64,000 nucleotides of DNA. Origin: SZUA-36 sp963704855. Its GTDB lineage: Bacteria > Pseudomonadota > Gammaproteobacteria > Xanthomonadales > SZUA-36. A program made the position numbers and the translations under genes. Shown here piece by piece: positions 36,337 to 46,566 of this stretch (position 1 is its first letter; each line of letters starts with the position of its first letter). The notes beneath the pieces were generated by a model. The model had not been told where the DNA came from, searched no databases, and was given only the letters and a program-made list of their open reading frames with translations. The stretch covers positions 353,227-417,226 of the forward strand of contig CAVPHY010000004.1 in assembly GCA_963704855.1 (NCBI GenBank). The letters are read 5' to 3'.

Positions 36337-39300
36337 ATGAAAAAAACTAACTTCAAACTGGCTCTTGCAGCAGCGACCAGTGCTGTGGTGATGCTTAGCG
36401 GCGTGACAACAGCAAATGCCGCAGAGCTCAGACTAGCAGCGCAGCAACCAACAATCGCAGGTGAAATCAACACCGATACCGACGGTATGTACCTGGTACG
36501 GCTCACCGACCCGGCCATCGCTACTTATGAGGGTCAAATCAAGGGTCTCAAGGCAACCAGTGCCAAGGCGACCGGAAAAAAGCGCCTGGACACAAAGAGT
36601 AGTGCCGCAAAGAAATACAAACAGTATCTGGAAAAACAACAAGCTGAGGTTCTTAAGAATGCCGGTAGCGCGTTTGGCCGTAAGTTGGACACAGCTCATC
36701 GCTACCAGTATGCAACCAATGGTTTCGCGGCGATCATGACAGCTGCCGAAGCTAAAGCCTTGCGCAATGTCGCCGGTGTACAAAGCGTGCAACGTGAGCG
36801 TGTTGGAGCAACTTACAACTGATGCCGGCCCAGCCTGGATTGGTGCTCCTTCAATATGGAATAACAAGCCACGCGGCTCAAAAGGTGAAGGCGTTGTCGT
36901 GGCGATTCTGGATTCTGGTATCGCTTCTGCTAACCGTTCATTCGCTGATGTTGGTGATGACGGTTATGACCACACCAACCCTTTGGGTTCAGGAAACTAT
37001 ATTCCGGGTAGTTACTGTGAGGCAAACCCTGCCTTCTGTAATGACAAATTGATCGGCGCCTGGGATTTTGAACCTATCGATGGTACGGTTCCTGAAGACG
37101 AAAACGGACACGGTAGCCACACAGCCGGCACGGTTGCAGGTAACGTCGTCAACAATGCAGAGCTCGAAGCGCCAACTACCACAGCATCATTCAATATTTC
37201 AGGTGTTGCCCCGCATGCCAATATCATTGCATATGATGTTTGTTACACAACCTCTGCTGGCCTTGGGTCATGTAGGGGCGCAGCCTTAGCCGCTGCCATT
37301 GATCAGGTAGTGATTGATGCCGGTAACCTGCCAAACGGTATTGCCGCACTTAACTACTCTATTTCGGGTGGTGGTGATCCGTGGAATGACTACGTGGAAT
37401 TGGGTTTCCTGGCCGCTGTTGATGCGGGTATTTATGTGGCGGCGTCTGCTGGTAACTCAGGCCCTACTGCAAGTACAGTTGCACATCTTGGTCCTTGGGT
37501 ATCAACCACAGCGGCATCTACACATGATCGTCAAATCGTAAATTCGGTTATCGACATCAGCAGTGATGATGGCTCTACTGCGGACATCAAGGGTCTGGGC
37601 TTAACAAGTGGTTATGGTCCTGCGGCTGTTATTAATTCGGCCGATCTTGAAGGCACTTATCCGGGTTCGACCCTCTGCGGACTTGGCGCTCAAGGCGACT
37701 TTATACCACCCTGGCCTGCTGGCACATTTGACGGTGAGATTGTTGTATGTACCCGTGGCACATATGGCCGAACTGAAAAAGGTACCAATGCGCTTGCTGC
37801 CGGTGCCGGTGGTATGATTTTGATTGATAACGGTGCTGGTCTTGTAGCGGATTCTCATGACTTGCCTGCGGTACACATCAGTGCAGCTGATGGCGCTACT
37901 CTGAGTGCATGGTTGGCCGCGAATAGTGGCAGCAACCCAACGGCCAGCATTTCTGGTTATTCATTGGAAAATGACCCTGCAGCTGGTGACGTGATGGCTG
38001 GCTTTAGCTCACGTGGCCCACAGCTGGCCTTTGATGTATTGAAGCCTGATGTAACCGCCCCCGGTGTAAACATCATGGCTGCTAATGCAGTTGACTTTGG
38101 TCAGTACCACATTATTAGCGGTACTTCCATGTCCAGCCCGCACAATGCCGGCGCCGGCGCTTTGATGACAGCAACACGCCCTGACTTGACTGCTCAGGAA
38201 ATCAAATCAGCGATTATGTTGTCAGCCAGCACTGAATTCATGGTGAAAGAAGATGGTGCCACACCTGCCGATGCATTTGATCATGGCGCAGGTCGTGTTG
38301 ATCTTTACTCTGCCAAGAATGCAGGACTCGTGCTGAGCGAATCCACAGCCAACTTTTTGGCTGGCCAACCCTCAAGCGGGCGGCGACCCAAGCACATTGA
38401 ACCTGGCTAGCATGATGAATGGCAACTGCGTTGGTTCTTGCAGTTGGACGCGTACGGTTACCAACAAGGAAACCAGCAGCAGTCACTGGAATGTCACTGC
38501 GTCTGTTGATGGAGTACCAACTGAGCTCAGCGTTTCACCTGCTGCCAAGAGCGGTAGTAATAACCTGAAACTGAAGAAAGGCCAGAGCGCTGACATTACT
38601 GTCAATCTCGATACTTCAGCGGCGGACGAAGGTTGGTATTTCGGTTCTGTAGCGCTGGATCGCAATACAGGTAATGCACCTGATTTGCACATGCCAATCG
38701 CTGTATATGCAAGTAGAGCCAGCAATCCTGACTTGTTCACTAAGACCGTTGACGCAGAGCTACGGCTTCTGCTGGCGATACCCTGACCTATGAATTGTCA
38801 GTAACCAATGGACAGTTGGCTGGTCCGATCACCGTGACCGATGTAGTTGCCTGCATGGCACCACATTTGTTGCCGGTTCGGAAACGGAATCCGTTAGTTA
38901 ATGGTTCGACCAGTCCTGCATGGTCATATGATGCCGGAAGCAACAGCCTGTCCTGGACCGGTGAACTGGATCCGGGTGGTCTTGATGTATCTCCAGCATC
39001 CGGTTTTGGTTACTGTCGCTGGATACCTTCGCACTTTCACCATTTTGCCCCGTTGGCTAAAACTTGTAATGGCGATTGTGATGATGGTGGCTATTTCTTC
39101 AATGTTCCGGCATACACTTACAACGGTGCTACCTATACCCAAACGCTGTTTTCTGTGAATGGAACACTTGAAGCAGGGTAGTGCCAGTGGACAGTTCAGC
39201 TCTTTTGCCAACCAGGACTTTCCTGATCCAGTGAGCCGAATAACATCCTTGCCCCTTTCTGGCGTGATCTGAATTTGAACGCTGGCGGTGATATGTATAT

Positions 39301-39709
39301 TGCCGTGCTTAGCGTAGGTGGTGGTAATCAGTGGACGCTTTACGAATGGGAGCAATCCCTCATTTCGGTGGCACTGATACGGTTACGATGCAGGTATGGG
39401 TCGGCAACGACGGCACACCATTTGAAGGTGAAATCCATTAATTATGGCCCGATGGACAACACCAGTGTCGGCGGAACCGTTGGTGCGGAAAATGGTGCCG
39501 GAACTGTGGGTATGAGCTACTTCTACAACGGAGCTGGCACGGCGCCTGTCGAAGGTGATGAACTACTGGTTCAAACACTGAATGGCGGCTCAGCTACCCT
39601 GGGTTTCCAGGTTGTTGCTGATTGCGACGCAGATGCGGTTGTAAACAGAGGTGAACTCAGCAATGACGGTGGTGATGAAGCTGCTATCGCTGTAACCCAA
39701 TGCCAGTAA
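36337..39709 (+). pseudogene. Secreted subtilisin-like (S8) serine protease, multiply frameshifted
   Basis: Consecutive frames together encode one secreted S8 protease of about 1100 residues. The order is signal peptide (ALAAATSAVVMLSGVTTANA), I9-type propeptide, then a catalytic domain with Asp in VVVAILDSG, His in NGHGSHTAGTVAG and Ser in ISGTSMSSPHNAGAG. A PA-type insert and C-terminal beta-rich domains follow. Clear single-base indels occur near 36805, 38370, 38760, 39178 and 39230. Probable compensating pairs lie near 38850-38900 and 39350-39440. Apart from these the text has few in-frame stops. It is either a recent pseudogene or low-quality sequence. An intact paralogue follows at 40744. 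Confidence 0.85.
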
Positions 39710-39763
39710 GTTTCATTTAGTAACTGGTATAAGATCTAAAGGCGGACATTGTCCGTGAAGGTA

Positions 39764-39797
39764 AAAGGAGCAGGAAGAAATTCCTGCTCCTTTTTTT
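39764..39797. terminator. Bidirectional intrinsic terminator
   Basis: A 13-bp perfect stem (AAAGGAGCAGGAA / TTCCTGCTCCTTT) with a GAAA loop is followed by a T-run on the plus strand and has an A-run on the other side. It lies between the convergent protease pseudogene and the lipoprotein gene at 39796. Confidence 0.9.
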
Positions 39798-40263
39798 ATA
39801 CCGCGGAAAAGCAGTCAGCCCCCGGACTAACAGCGGGTGATTCTGCCCGTTCCTTGGGGCAATAGAATGGTTGACCGTTGGGTATGGCGTGGTAACGATA
39901 TATCGCGTTATCAACTCGCAATATGATCCGGACACCCGGCACCAGGACATCCATGTAGTTAACTCCAGGCTTAGGGCACCCCAGGGCACCGGAACGCCAG
40001 TTTACGGGCGTAGCGCCTGATACCTTGATCGCATCGCCCCCCAGACCAAGACGGGTTGCGAGATCCTGTTTTGAAAATTCTATTTGTTCCTTCGGACTCA
40101 TCTTGTTTAAGACTGCAGCCTTGTCCGGGTTACCCTCAAAAGTCCCAGAATCACCATCGGGTTTCAAGTCCTGACCGGCCGAGCAAGCCAAACAGGCAAA
40201 CAAAGCCAATGACAGACTGGCAGTCACCGTAGTCTTTTTACAAAGCCCGGTTAAATATTTCAT
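39796..40263 (-). CDS. Small lipoprotein with CPKPG motif, copy 1
   Basis: The 155-residue protein has a lipoprotein-type signal (LSLALFACLACSAG, acylated Cys at about 27). A helical stretch (MSPKEQIEFSKQDLATRLGL) precedes a conserved C-terminal domain with WRSGALGCPKPGVNYMDVLV, PGVRIILRVDNAIYRYH and PFYCPKERAESPA. I recognise the motif pattern but not a function. A paralogue with the same domain is at 43924. Each copy is convergent with an S8 protease gene across a shared terminator, so a link with the proteases (inhibitor, chaperone or co-regulated partner) is plausible but unproved. Confidence 0.75.
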   Translation of the reverse strand: MKYLTGLCKKTTVTASLSLALFACLACSAGQDLKPDGDSGTFEGNPDKAAVLNKMSPKEQIEFSKQDLATRLGLGGDAIKVSGATPVNWRSGALGCPKPGVNYMDVLVPGVRIILRVDNAIYRYHAIPNGQPFYCPKERAESPAVSPGADCFSAV

Positions 40264-40743
40264 TAAATATACCCCAAGATAGATAAAATCAATATCCGTT
40301 CATTGCGCCATGTCAGATGAGAGAAGTCAAGGTTAAGAACCGAACGCCCGCTGCCGCAAAGGAACCAATCACCCTGCCCTACCTGTTGACCGCTCGGTCC
40401 ATAAACACTGCACCGGTTAAATTTTTGTTACCTGATTTACGCATAATTGACATCTTCAAGAATTAGGTCTAGCCTTAAATTTCATCACGAATAATTCTAT
40501 TCATGATAAAGACGTGATCAAGTTTCAAACGGTGGCTTTGAAGTCTGTTATTTGGACCTGTCAAAGCCATCTGCTTGGAATGTTTTTCACAACTTCGTTA
40601 GGCAACAGGGTTGCTTTTCGAGGCTTTTAGAAATGGTGACCCGCATACCTAAGAAATTGTTCAAACACTGAGTGTTTTTGTCTGCGTAAACGCAGATCAT
40701 GAACAGCCAGCTCTGTCAACGTTTTAAAAGGAGCATACAAATT
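40264..40743. other. Intergenic region upstream of the intact S8 protease
   Basis: This 480-bp gap lies between the divergent lipoprotein and protease genes and should hold promoters for both. I see a small hairpin at 40681-40696 (TCTGCG-TAAA-CGCAGA) about 48 nt before the protease start, and no ORF worth calling. I could not settle on a confident -35/-10 pair. Confidence 0.5.
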
Positions 40744-43700
40744 ATGTCTACATTGAAACGACTTTTACTGACGACATTAATCGGACTGACCGGCTTAGCA
40801 ACCGTCCAGGCTGATATGACATTCAGTCGTCCTGACGCCAACCGTGCGGACAGGTCCGCCGTGGCGAAACAGCAGGTGAAATCCAGCATCTACATTGTGC
40901 AGATGAAGGATAGCCCTGTCATCGCTTATGAAGGTAATATCAAAGGTTATAAAGCCACCAAGCCTGGCAAGGGCAAGAAACTCAATCGCAATAGCGCCCA
41001 TGTGAAGAAGTATTCAGGATTTCTGGAGCAGAAGCAGAACAGGCTAGCCAAGAGTGTTGGTGCCGGAAAGGTTTACAACTACCGTTACGCCTTGAACGGC
41101 TTTGCCGCACGTATGACGGCAGTAGATGCCGAAAAACTGAGGGCCAACCCGGAAGTTTTGAAAGTCTGGAAAGATGAAATGCGGCAGCTTCAGACGGATA
41201 CAAGCCCGACTTATATCGGTATCACCGAAGCCGGCCAGGCCTGGTCAAAAGGTTTCACCGGTGAAGATGTCGTTATCGGTATTATCGACTCCGGTATCTG
41301 GCCGGAGCATCCCAGCTTTGCCGATGTAAAGACACCCAAGAAAGGCAACAAGGGTCCCTACAAGGCTTATGGTCCCCTGGATGATTTCGCACCCAGCGGT
41401 TGTGATTTCGGCAACACGGGTGCAAACCCGGCTGATGCCCCATTCTCCTGCAACAACAAGCTACTCGCTGCCCGTTGCTACAACCTGGGCTTTTCAGACG
41501 CTTTTGATGCCACAAATCCATGTGGCGGCAACGGCTTTTTCACTGCCCCATGGGAGTTCCAGTCGGGCCGCGATGCCGACGGTCATGGCAGCCACACAGC
41601 CTCCACTGCCGGTGGTAACAATGGCGTACCCGCCTACATCGACGGCGAATACCAGGGTGACATCAGTGGCGTCGCACCACGCGCACGCCTGGCCACCTAC
41701 AAGGTTTGCTGGACCGGCAACCCGGACACCGGCACCAATGACGGTTGTGCTTCTTCCGACAGTGCCGCGGCTATTGACCAGGCGGTTGCTGATGGCGTGG
41801 ATGTCATCAACTTCTCTATCGGTGGTGCCAGTAATTACTTTGCAGCACCCGATGACGTAGCTTTCCTGTTTGCTGCTGATGCCGGTGTTTTTGTGGCCAC
41901 GTCCAATGGAAATAGTGGCCCTGGTGCCGGAACCGTGGGAACACCTTCCGGTGTGCCATGGATCACCGCCACGGGCGCAACGCAGGATGATGGCGTGTTC
42001 GCACCCAAGGTGACGGTCAACAGCCCGGGCAGTATCGCAGGTGTCTATAGCGCTCTGGAAGGTCTCGGTGACGTATCACTGGAGGACACCGGGCCGATTA
42101 CCGACAATGTAACGCTGGCCAGTACGGTAACAGCATGCAATGCCGATGGTCCGAATGATCCGATATCCGGTATCGCCCTTGTTGCCCGTGGTGCTTGTTC
42201 CTTCACTGAAAAGTACAACAATGCAGCAGCGGCAGGCGCGATCGCTATTATTGTGTACACCTATGAGGGCTTCCCGCTCAGCTATATGTTGGCTCCGGGC
42301 ACGAGCATTCCCGGCGTCATGGTCAGCTATGAAGATGGTACTGTCATGGCCGGGGAAACCGGTGTGAATGCCACATTGAGTATTGAATCCCAGGTTAACC
42401 GTGTAGCCGATTTCTCATCACGCGGACCCAACAATGGCGCGCCCGACATTATCAAACCCGATGTCAGCGCACCGGGTGTGACCATCCTCGCTGCCGTCTC
42501 CCCGTGGGGTGCCGGTGGTGAAGAGTTTGGAAATTACAATGGCACTTCCATGGCCAGCCCGCACGTTGCCGGTTCGTTTGCCATGCTCAAGCAGGCGCAT
42601 CCGGACTGGACCCCGGCGATGGCCCGCTCAGCACTGATGACCACTGCACGCAACGGCCTGTTGAAGACTACCGGGGATGACCTGGCTGATCCGTTTGATG
42701 TCGGTGCGGGTGAAATTTTGCCCAGCAACGCATTTGATCCGGGTCTTGCCTATGACGCCGGTTTGTTTGAGTATGCCGCATTCACCTGCGAGAACAATGC
42801 CCAGATATTTACCCAGGGCACCTGTGATTTCCTCGCCGGGCTTGGAATTCCCATGGATGGCAGCGATCTTAACCTGCCGTCCATCGGTATCGGTGAGCTT
42901 GTCGGTGTGCAGACCATCACGCGTACCGTGACCGCCGTTTACAACAATAACGGCAAAAAGAACTTCAAGGTCTCCGTCGACGCACCGCCGGGAATCGATG
43001 TCAGCGTTTCACCTTCATCCTTTAAACTGGGTAAGGGTGAATCACTTGACTTTGAAGTGACCTTCACGGTGACCGAAGATGCCACGCTCGATGAGTGGGC
43101 CTTTGGTTCACTGACCTGGACGGCTGGTCCGCATACCGTACGCAGCCCGATCGCCGTTCGCCCCGTGGCAATTGCAACACCTTTCCTGGTAAACGGTACT
43201 GCTGATTCCAATGGTGACGGTTCGGTTGATGTGCCTGTTATTTTCGGGTACGAAGGGCCCTACTCCGCGACGGTGGAAGGCTTGGCAGAAAGTCTTGGAC
43301 AAGTTGGCAATGTGAGTACTGTGCAAGTGAGCAATGAGTATTGCACTGACGTTCCCCCGAACACTTTCTTCCGGGCAGCGACATATGATGCTGATACCAC
43401 TACCCCTGGGTTTGATGATATTGATATCCAGGTTTGCGTGGGAGATACTGCAAGCTGTGCAACTTCAACTGGCTTGATCGGCTGTTTTACAGCTAGCCTG
43501 GGACCAACATCCGAGGAAAGCTCGAATATTGCCTACCCACCCGGTGGGGCATATTTTACCTACGTCGATTATTTTAGCGCCGCAGTTGGCACGGATATCG
43601 ACTACACGTTGTGGACTACGATCGTGGATGGTGATGAAGGCAATACGACGGTTACTGCACCGGCATCTGCGGTACTTGGTGCAGCAGATACCGTGACGGT

Positions 43701-43806
43701 AGATTACACCGGCCTCAATACTGGCGGCCGTTACTTTGGTGTCCTGCATCATAATGATGGCAGTGATGAAATTGCCATCACTCTCCTCGATATCGATACG
43801 CAGTAA
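40744..43806 (+). CDS. Secreted subtilisin-like (S8) serine protease
   Basis: The 1020-residue protein starts at the ATG at 40744, which has an AAAGGAG site; an upstream in-frame ATG at 40699 lacks one. It has a signal peptide (LLLTTLIGLTGLATVQA) and an I9 propeptide (about 48-145, IYIVQMKDSPVIAYEGNIKG). The S8 catalytic domain has Asp182 (IGIIDSGIWPEHPSF), His281 (DGHGSHTAST) and Ser602 (NGTSMASPHVAG). A PA insert (VARGACSFTEKYNNAAAAGA) lies within it. The C-terminal 350 residues are beta-rich fibronectin-like domains. It should be an extracellular protein-degrading enzyme. The frame is intact, unlike its upstream paralogue. Confidence 0.93.
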   Translation: MSTLKRLLLTTLIGLTGLATVQADMTFSRPDANRADRSAVAKQQVKSSIYIVQMKDSPVIAYEGNIKGYKATKPGKGKKLNRNSAHVKKYSGFLEQKQNRLAKSVGAGKVYNYRYALNGFAARMTAVDAEKLRANPEVLKVWKDEMRQLQTDTSPTYIGITEAGQAWSKGFTGEDVVIGIIDSGIWPEHPSFADVKTPKKGNKGPYKAYGPLDDFAPSGCDFGNTGANPADAPFSCNNKLLAARCYNLGFSDAFDATNPCGGNGFFTAPWEFQSGRDADGHGSHTASTAGGNNGVPAYIDGEYQGDISGVAPRARLATYKVCWTGNPDTGTNDGCASSDSAAAIDQAVADGVDVINFSIGGASNYFAAPDDVAFLFAADAGVFVATSNGNSGPGAGTVGTPSGVPWITATGATQDDGVFAPKVTVNSPGSIAGVYSALEGLGDVSLEDTGPITDNVTLASTVTACNADGPNDPISGIALVARGACSFTEKYNNAAAAGAIAIIVYTYEGFPLSYMLAPGTSIPGVMVSYEDGTVMAGETGVNATLSIESQVNRVADFSSRGPNNGAPDIIKPDVSAPGVTILAAVSPWGAGGEEFGNYNGTSMASPHVAGSFAMLKQAHPDWTPAMARSALMTTARNGLLKTTGDDLADPFDVGAGEILPSNAFDPGLAYDAGLFEYAAFTCENNAQIFTQGTCDFLAGLGIPMDGSDLNLPSIGIGELVGVQTITRTVTAVYNNNGKKNFKVSVDAPPGIDVSVSPSSFKLGKGESLDFEVTFTVTEDATLDEWAFGSLTWTAGPHTVRSPIAVRPVAIATPFLVNGTADSNGDGSVDVPVIFGYEGPYSATVEGLAESLGQVGNVSTVQVSNEYCTDVPPNTFFRAATYDADTTTPGFDDIDIQVCVGDTASCATSTGLIGCFTASLGPTSEESSNIAYPPGGAYFTYVDYFSAAVGTDIDYTLWTTIVDGDEGNTTVTAPASAVLGAADTVTVDYTGLNTGGRYFGVLHHNDGSDEIAITLLDIDTQ

Positions 43807-43853
43807 GCAAGGGTTTAAGCTTGCTTTGGAAGCAGGCTAAAACCAGGTAATAG

Positions 43854-43887
43854 AAAAACGCCCGCATTTCGATGCGGGCGTTTTTTT
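43854..43887. terminator. Bidirectional intrinsic terminator
   Basis: AAAAACGCCCGCAT pairs with ATGCGGGCGTTTTT around a TTCG tetraloop and runs into further T residues. It serves the S8 protease on the plus strand and the convergent lipoprotein gene on the minus strand. Confidence 0.93.
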
Positions 43888-43923
43888 AATCCGGGTTTTT
43901 ACGTCAGTTGTTTGCAGATGCGC

Positions 43924-44385
43924 TTACATGACGTCCAGTCCCGGCCCATATGCCGGTGCCTGGGCTCGCCCGGCAGGGCAATAAAACAGATCCCTGCCAT
44001 TACGCCCATGATAGTAATAAACCGTGCCATTCGTCTCCAGCAACAAGCGCATACCGGGAACAAGCGCCTGTGTATAGTTCATGCCGGGTTTGGGACAACC
44101 CAATGCACCTGAACTCCATTGCACCGAACGGGCCTCCCTGACAATGATGTCCTCTGCAGCAACACCGACGCGGATCGCCAAGTCGGCTATGGCCATTTTT
44201 ATCTGCTGTTCCATGGAGATTTCAGCAGGCTGTGTATTTTGTTCACCTTTAGTCATTTCCTGGGATTCCTCGTGCGCGCTCTCAACTTCGACGGTCTGTT
44301 GCATATCACTGCTCTGACAAGCGCCGCATATAAAAACCAGTATAAACACGCTCACTTGAACAAATTGCTGCGTTTTCCATTTCAT
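43924..44385 (-). CDS. Small lipoprotein with CPKPG motif, copy 2
   Basis: The frame is open to 44496, but MKWKTQQFVQVSVFILVFIC at 44385 begins a proper lipoprotein signal with lipobox ICGAC (Cys at about 23), so I start there (153 residues). The C-terminal domain repeats the pattern of copy 1: WSSGALGCPKPGMNYTQALV, PGMRLLLETNGTVYYYHG and LFYCPAGRAQAPAYGPG. The linker before it is acidic and Gln/Glu-rich. It faces the intact S8 protease across the terminator at 43854-43887. Its function is unknown to me. Confidence 0.75.
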   Translation of the reverse strand: MKWKTQQFVQVSVFILVFICGACQSSDMQQTVEVESAHEESQEMTKGEQNTQPAEISMEQQIKMAIADLAIRVGVAAEDIIVREARSVQWSSGALGCPKPGMNYTQALVPGMRLLLETNGTVYYYHGRNGRDLFYCPAGRAQAPAYGPGLDVM

Positions 44386-44535
44386 CGTGTGGTCCGTGTT
44401 GTGGCACTTGGTGGCGTGAATTTTACACCGCTGACAGTCAATGCTACACACTGTCAAAACTGTCACCGGAATCTCAACTCCGCTACAGTTGACCACCCTG
44501 TCGGCACGGAAGTTTCATTCTGTTACGATTGTCCT

Positions 44536-45828
44536 ATGCCTAAAAAACCACCCAACCCCTACGACGAACTGCCCTACTCTGCCTTTCCGATAGAGTGGAC
44601 AGCGCCCGAACGTCTTGCGCTGGCCAGTTTGCTGCACGGTGGTCCCCGCTTAGGGCTTGACCGTTACCGGGTGCTGGACCTGGGCTGTGCCAACGGGGCA
44701 AATATTCTGCCATTGGCCTGGTACCGTCAGCATGCTGATTTTACCGGGTTCGACGGTTCCGCCAGGCAGGTGGCCTTGGCCAATGAAAGCAAAGACAAGC
44801 TGGGCCTGACCAACCTGCGTTTTATCCATGGAGATTTCCGCTCTGCAACTGAACAGCTTGAAGGGCCGTTCGACATCATCATGGCGCACGGTGTTTTTTC
44901 CTGGGTGACGGATGAGGCACGCGACGCGATGCTTGCTATGTGCAGCACGCTGCTGGCCCCTGAAGGGCTGCTGTACCTGAATTACAACACGCACCCGGGC
45001 TGGACCATTCGCGGCATGGTGCGGGACTTCCTGATGCAGCAAACCGCCCATGTCGAAAACCTGAAGGAACGTGCCGAACTGTGCCGCGAGGTTGCCGCCA
45101 AGGTTATCGCACCGCTCAAAAGCGACGAACACGCCTACACCAAGCTGATGGCCAATGAATTCCGGCTGGTGGTCAACAATTTCCCGTCCTATATCGCGCA
45201 TGAATACCTGTCGCCGGAAAACAACGCCTACTGGCGCAGCGATTTTTTCACCATCCTGAAGCGCTTTGGCTTTGAATTTATTGCCGACGCAGATTTCAAC
45301 TGTGTTTCAAACCGTATCACGAACGAACTGGCTGAGCTGCTGACCCGGGAAAACCTCGCCGGCCGAGCCGCCGGGGATTCCGCCGACCTGATGTGCTACC
45401 GACAGATGCAGAGTCCGATACTGACGCACGCGCCCTTATCGGTAAAACCCTGCAGTCTCGATGAGTATTCGGGTTTGTTTATCGCAACCTCGCTCACACC
45501 CAGCGAAGAGGAAAAGGAGGGGGTAACGACATTCAGCCTGCCATCAGGTCAGAAAATAGAAACCAGTGATCCAACGATTTGCAAGGCCCTGGCCGAACTC
45601 CAGGCGGTCTATCCACGTGGTCGCCGTATCGGCTCACTTTTTGCAGATGTCGCGGCAAACTGGGAAAGTATCGAGTACCTGCTAAACCACGGGATGATTG
45701 AACTTCGATGTATCGAGCCGGGTGATTTCGAGCCGTCGCCGAAACCCCTGAACACGCTTGAACAATCTTTGCGCGGCATCTCGACTTCCCCTTGGCACAC
45801 TACCACCGGAACCCGAAAAGCCGGGTAA
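44536..45828 (+). CDS. Class I SAM-dependent methyltransferase with regulatory domain
   Basis: The product (430 residues from the ATG at 44536) carries a SAM-binding domain with motif I VLDLGCANGANILPLAWYR at about 49-67, FTGFDGSARQVALANESKD and a FDIIMAHGVFSWV motif. The downstream part (about 210-400) fits the methyltransferase regulatory domain often fused to this type, with EFRLVVNNFPSYIAHEYL. The frame extends upstream to 44119 but overlaps the divergent lipoprotein gene there, so I reject that start. The substrate is unknown. Confidence 0.85.
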   Translation: MPKKPPNPYDELPYSAFPIEWTAPERLALASLLHGGPRLGLDRYRVLDLGCANGANILPLAWYRQHADFTGFDGSARQVALANESKDKLGLTNLRFIHGDFRSATEQLEGPFDIIMAHGVFSWVTDEARDAMLAMCSTLLAPEGLLYLNYNTHPGWTIRGMVRDFLMQQTAHVENLKERAELCREVAAKVIAPLKSDEHAYTKLMANEFRLVVNNFPSYIAHEYLSPENNAYWRSDFFTILKRFGFEFIADADFNCVSNRITNELAELLTRENLAGRAAGDSADLMCYRQMQSPILTHAPLSVKPCSLDEYSGLFIATSLTPSEEEKEGVTTFSLPSGQKIETSDPTICKALAELQAVYPRGRRIGSLFADVAANWESIEYLLNHGMIELRCIEPGDFEPSPKPLNTLEQSLRGISTSPWHTTTGTRKAG

Positions 45829-45889
45829 TGCTTTCCTGGTTGCGTGCAAACCGTGCTTGCGAATCCATGTGTCAATCGGGATACGATAT

Positions 45890-45920
45890 TTGTACCATCA
45901 GCGGGTTTCTTGCATATAAT
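45890..45920 (+). promoter_or_regulatory. Candidate promoter upstream of the YbaK-like gene
   Basis: A perfect TATAAT (45915-45920) preceded by TGCA is about 19 nt from a TTGTAC (45890-45895). The -10 is strong and the -35 weak; the start codon follows about 100 nt later. Confidence 0.45.
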
Positions 45921-46017
45921 TAGGGTACCAGGTGTTATCAATAAGGAGCCTGGTAAGCGTGACTTGCGACATCTGCCGTCAAGCACGGTTTCACTCAATG
46001 TTTAACAGGAGGAAGCC

Positions 46018-46512
46018 ATGGCTATCGCAACAACATTGAAATCCTACCTCGAAGATCATCATGTCCCTTACGACGTGGTCAAACATGTCCATTCCGCAAC
46101 TGCCCTCGAGTCGGCGCATTCGGCCCACGTACCCGGTCACCAGGTGGCCAAAGCCGTGGTGCTTGAAGATGCCAAAGGCTACGTGGTCAGTGTGCTGCCA
46201 TCCACCAATCGCCTGGATATGGAATGGGTCAATGAAAGCCTCGGCCGCGATCTGAAGATTGCACCGGAGGCCGAGTTGCCGGAGTTGTTCCGGGATTGTG
46301 ACCTGGGTGCAGTACCCGCTTTGAGCAACGCCTATGGGCTGGATGTGATCTGGGATGAGCAGCTAACCAATGCCTCAGAGATCTATATCGAAGCGGGCGA
46401 CCATGAAAATCTGATCCATATGCATGGTGATGCGTTCTGCAAGTTGATGGAAGACCTGCCGCACAACATCATCAGCACGGGTAAAGATTATTCGAGGTGG
46501 ATCAGCAACTGA
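46018..46512 (+). CDS. YbaK/ProX-type aminoacyl-tRNA deacylase domain protein
   Basis: The 164-residue protein matches the YbaK/aminoacyl-tRNA synthetase-associated domain. It has VPYDVVKHVHSATALESAH, then VPGHQVAKAVVLEDAKGYVV and the late ALSNAYGLDVIWDEQL segment. Free-standing members hydrolyse mischarged tRNAs, usually Cys-, Ala- or Pro-type mismatches. Other members have unclear roles, so the substrate is not assigned. A strong AGGAGG site precedes the ATG. It appears monocistronic. A C-terminal extension after residue 140 (LPHNIISTGKDYSRW) is a feature of one subgroup. Confidence 0.82.
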   Translation: MAIATTLKSYLEDHHVPYDVVKHVHSATALESAHSAHVPGHQVAKAVVLEDAKGYVVSVLPSTNRLDMEWVNESLGRDLKIAPEAELPELFRDCDLGAVPALSNAYGLDVIWDEQLTNASEIYIEAGDHENLIHMHGDAFCKLMEDLPHNIISTGKDYSRWISN

Positions 46513-46566
46513 TCAGGTTTTGCCCTGCAATGACCAGGCAGCGGAGCACTTGCTGAGCATTACAGC

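Noticed and set aside
44119..44535. N-terminal extension of the methyltransferase frame
   Set aside because: It overlaps the divergent CPKPG lipoprotein gene and is not like a methyltransferase; the ATG at 44536 begins the conserved protein.
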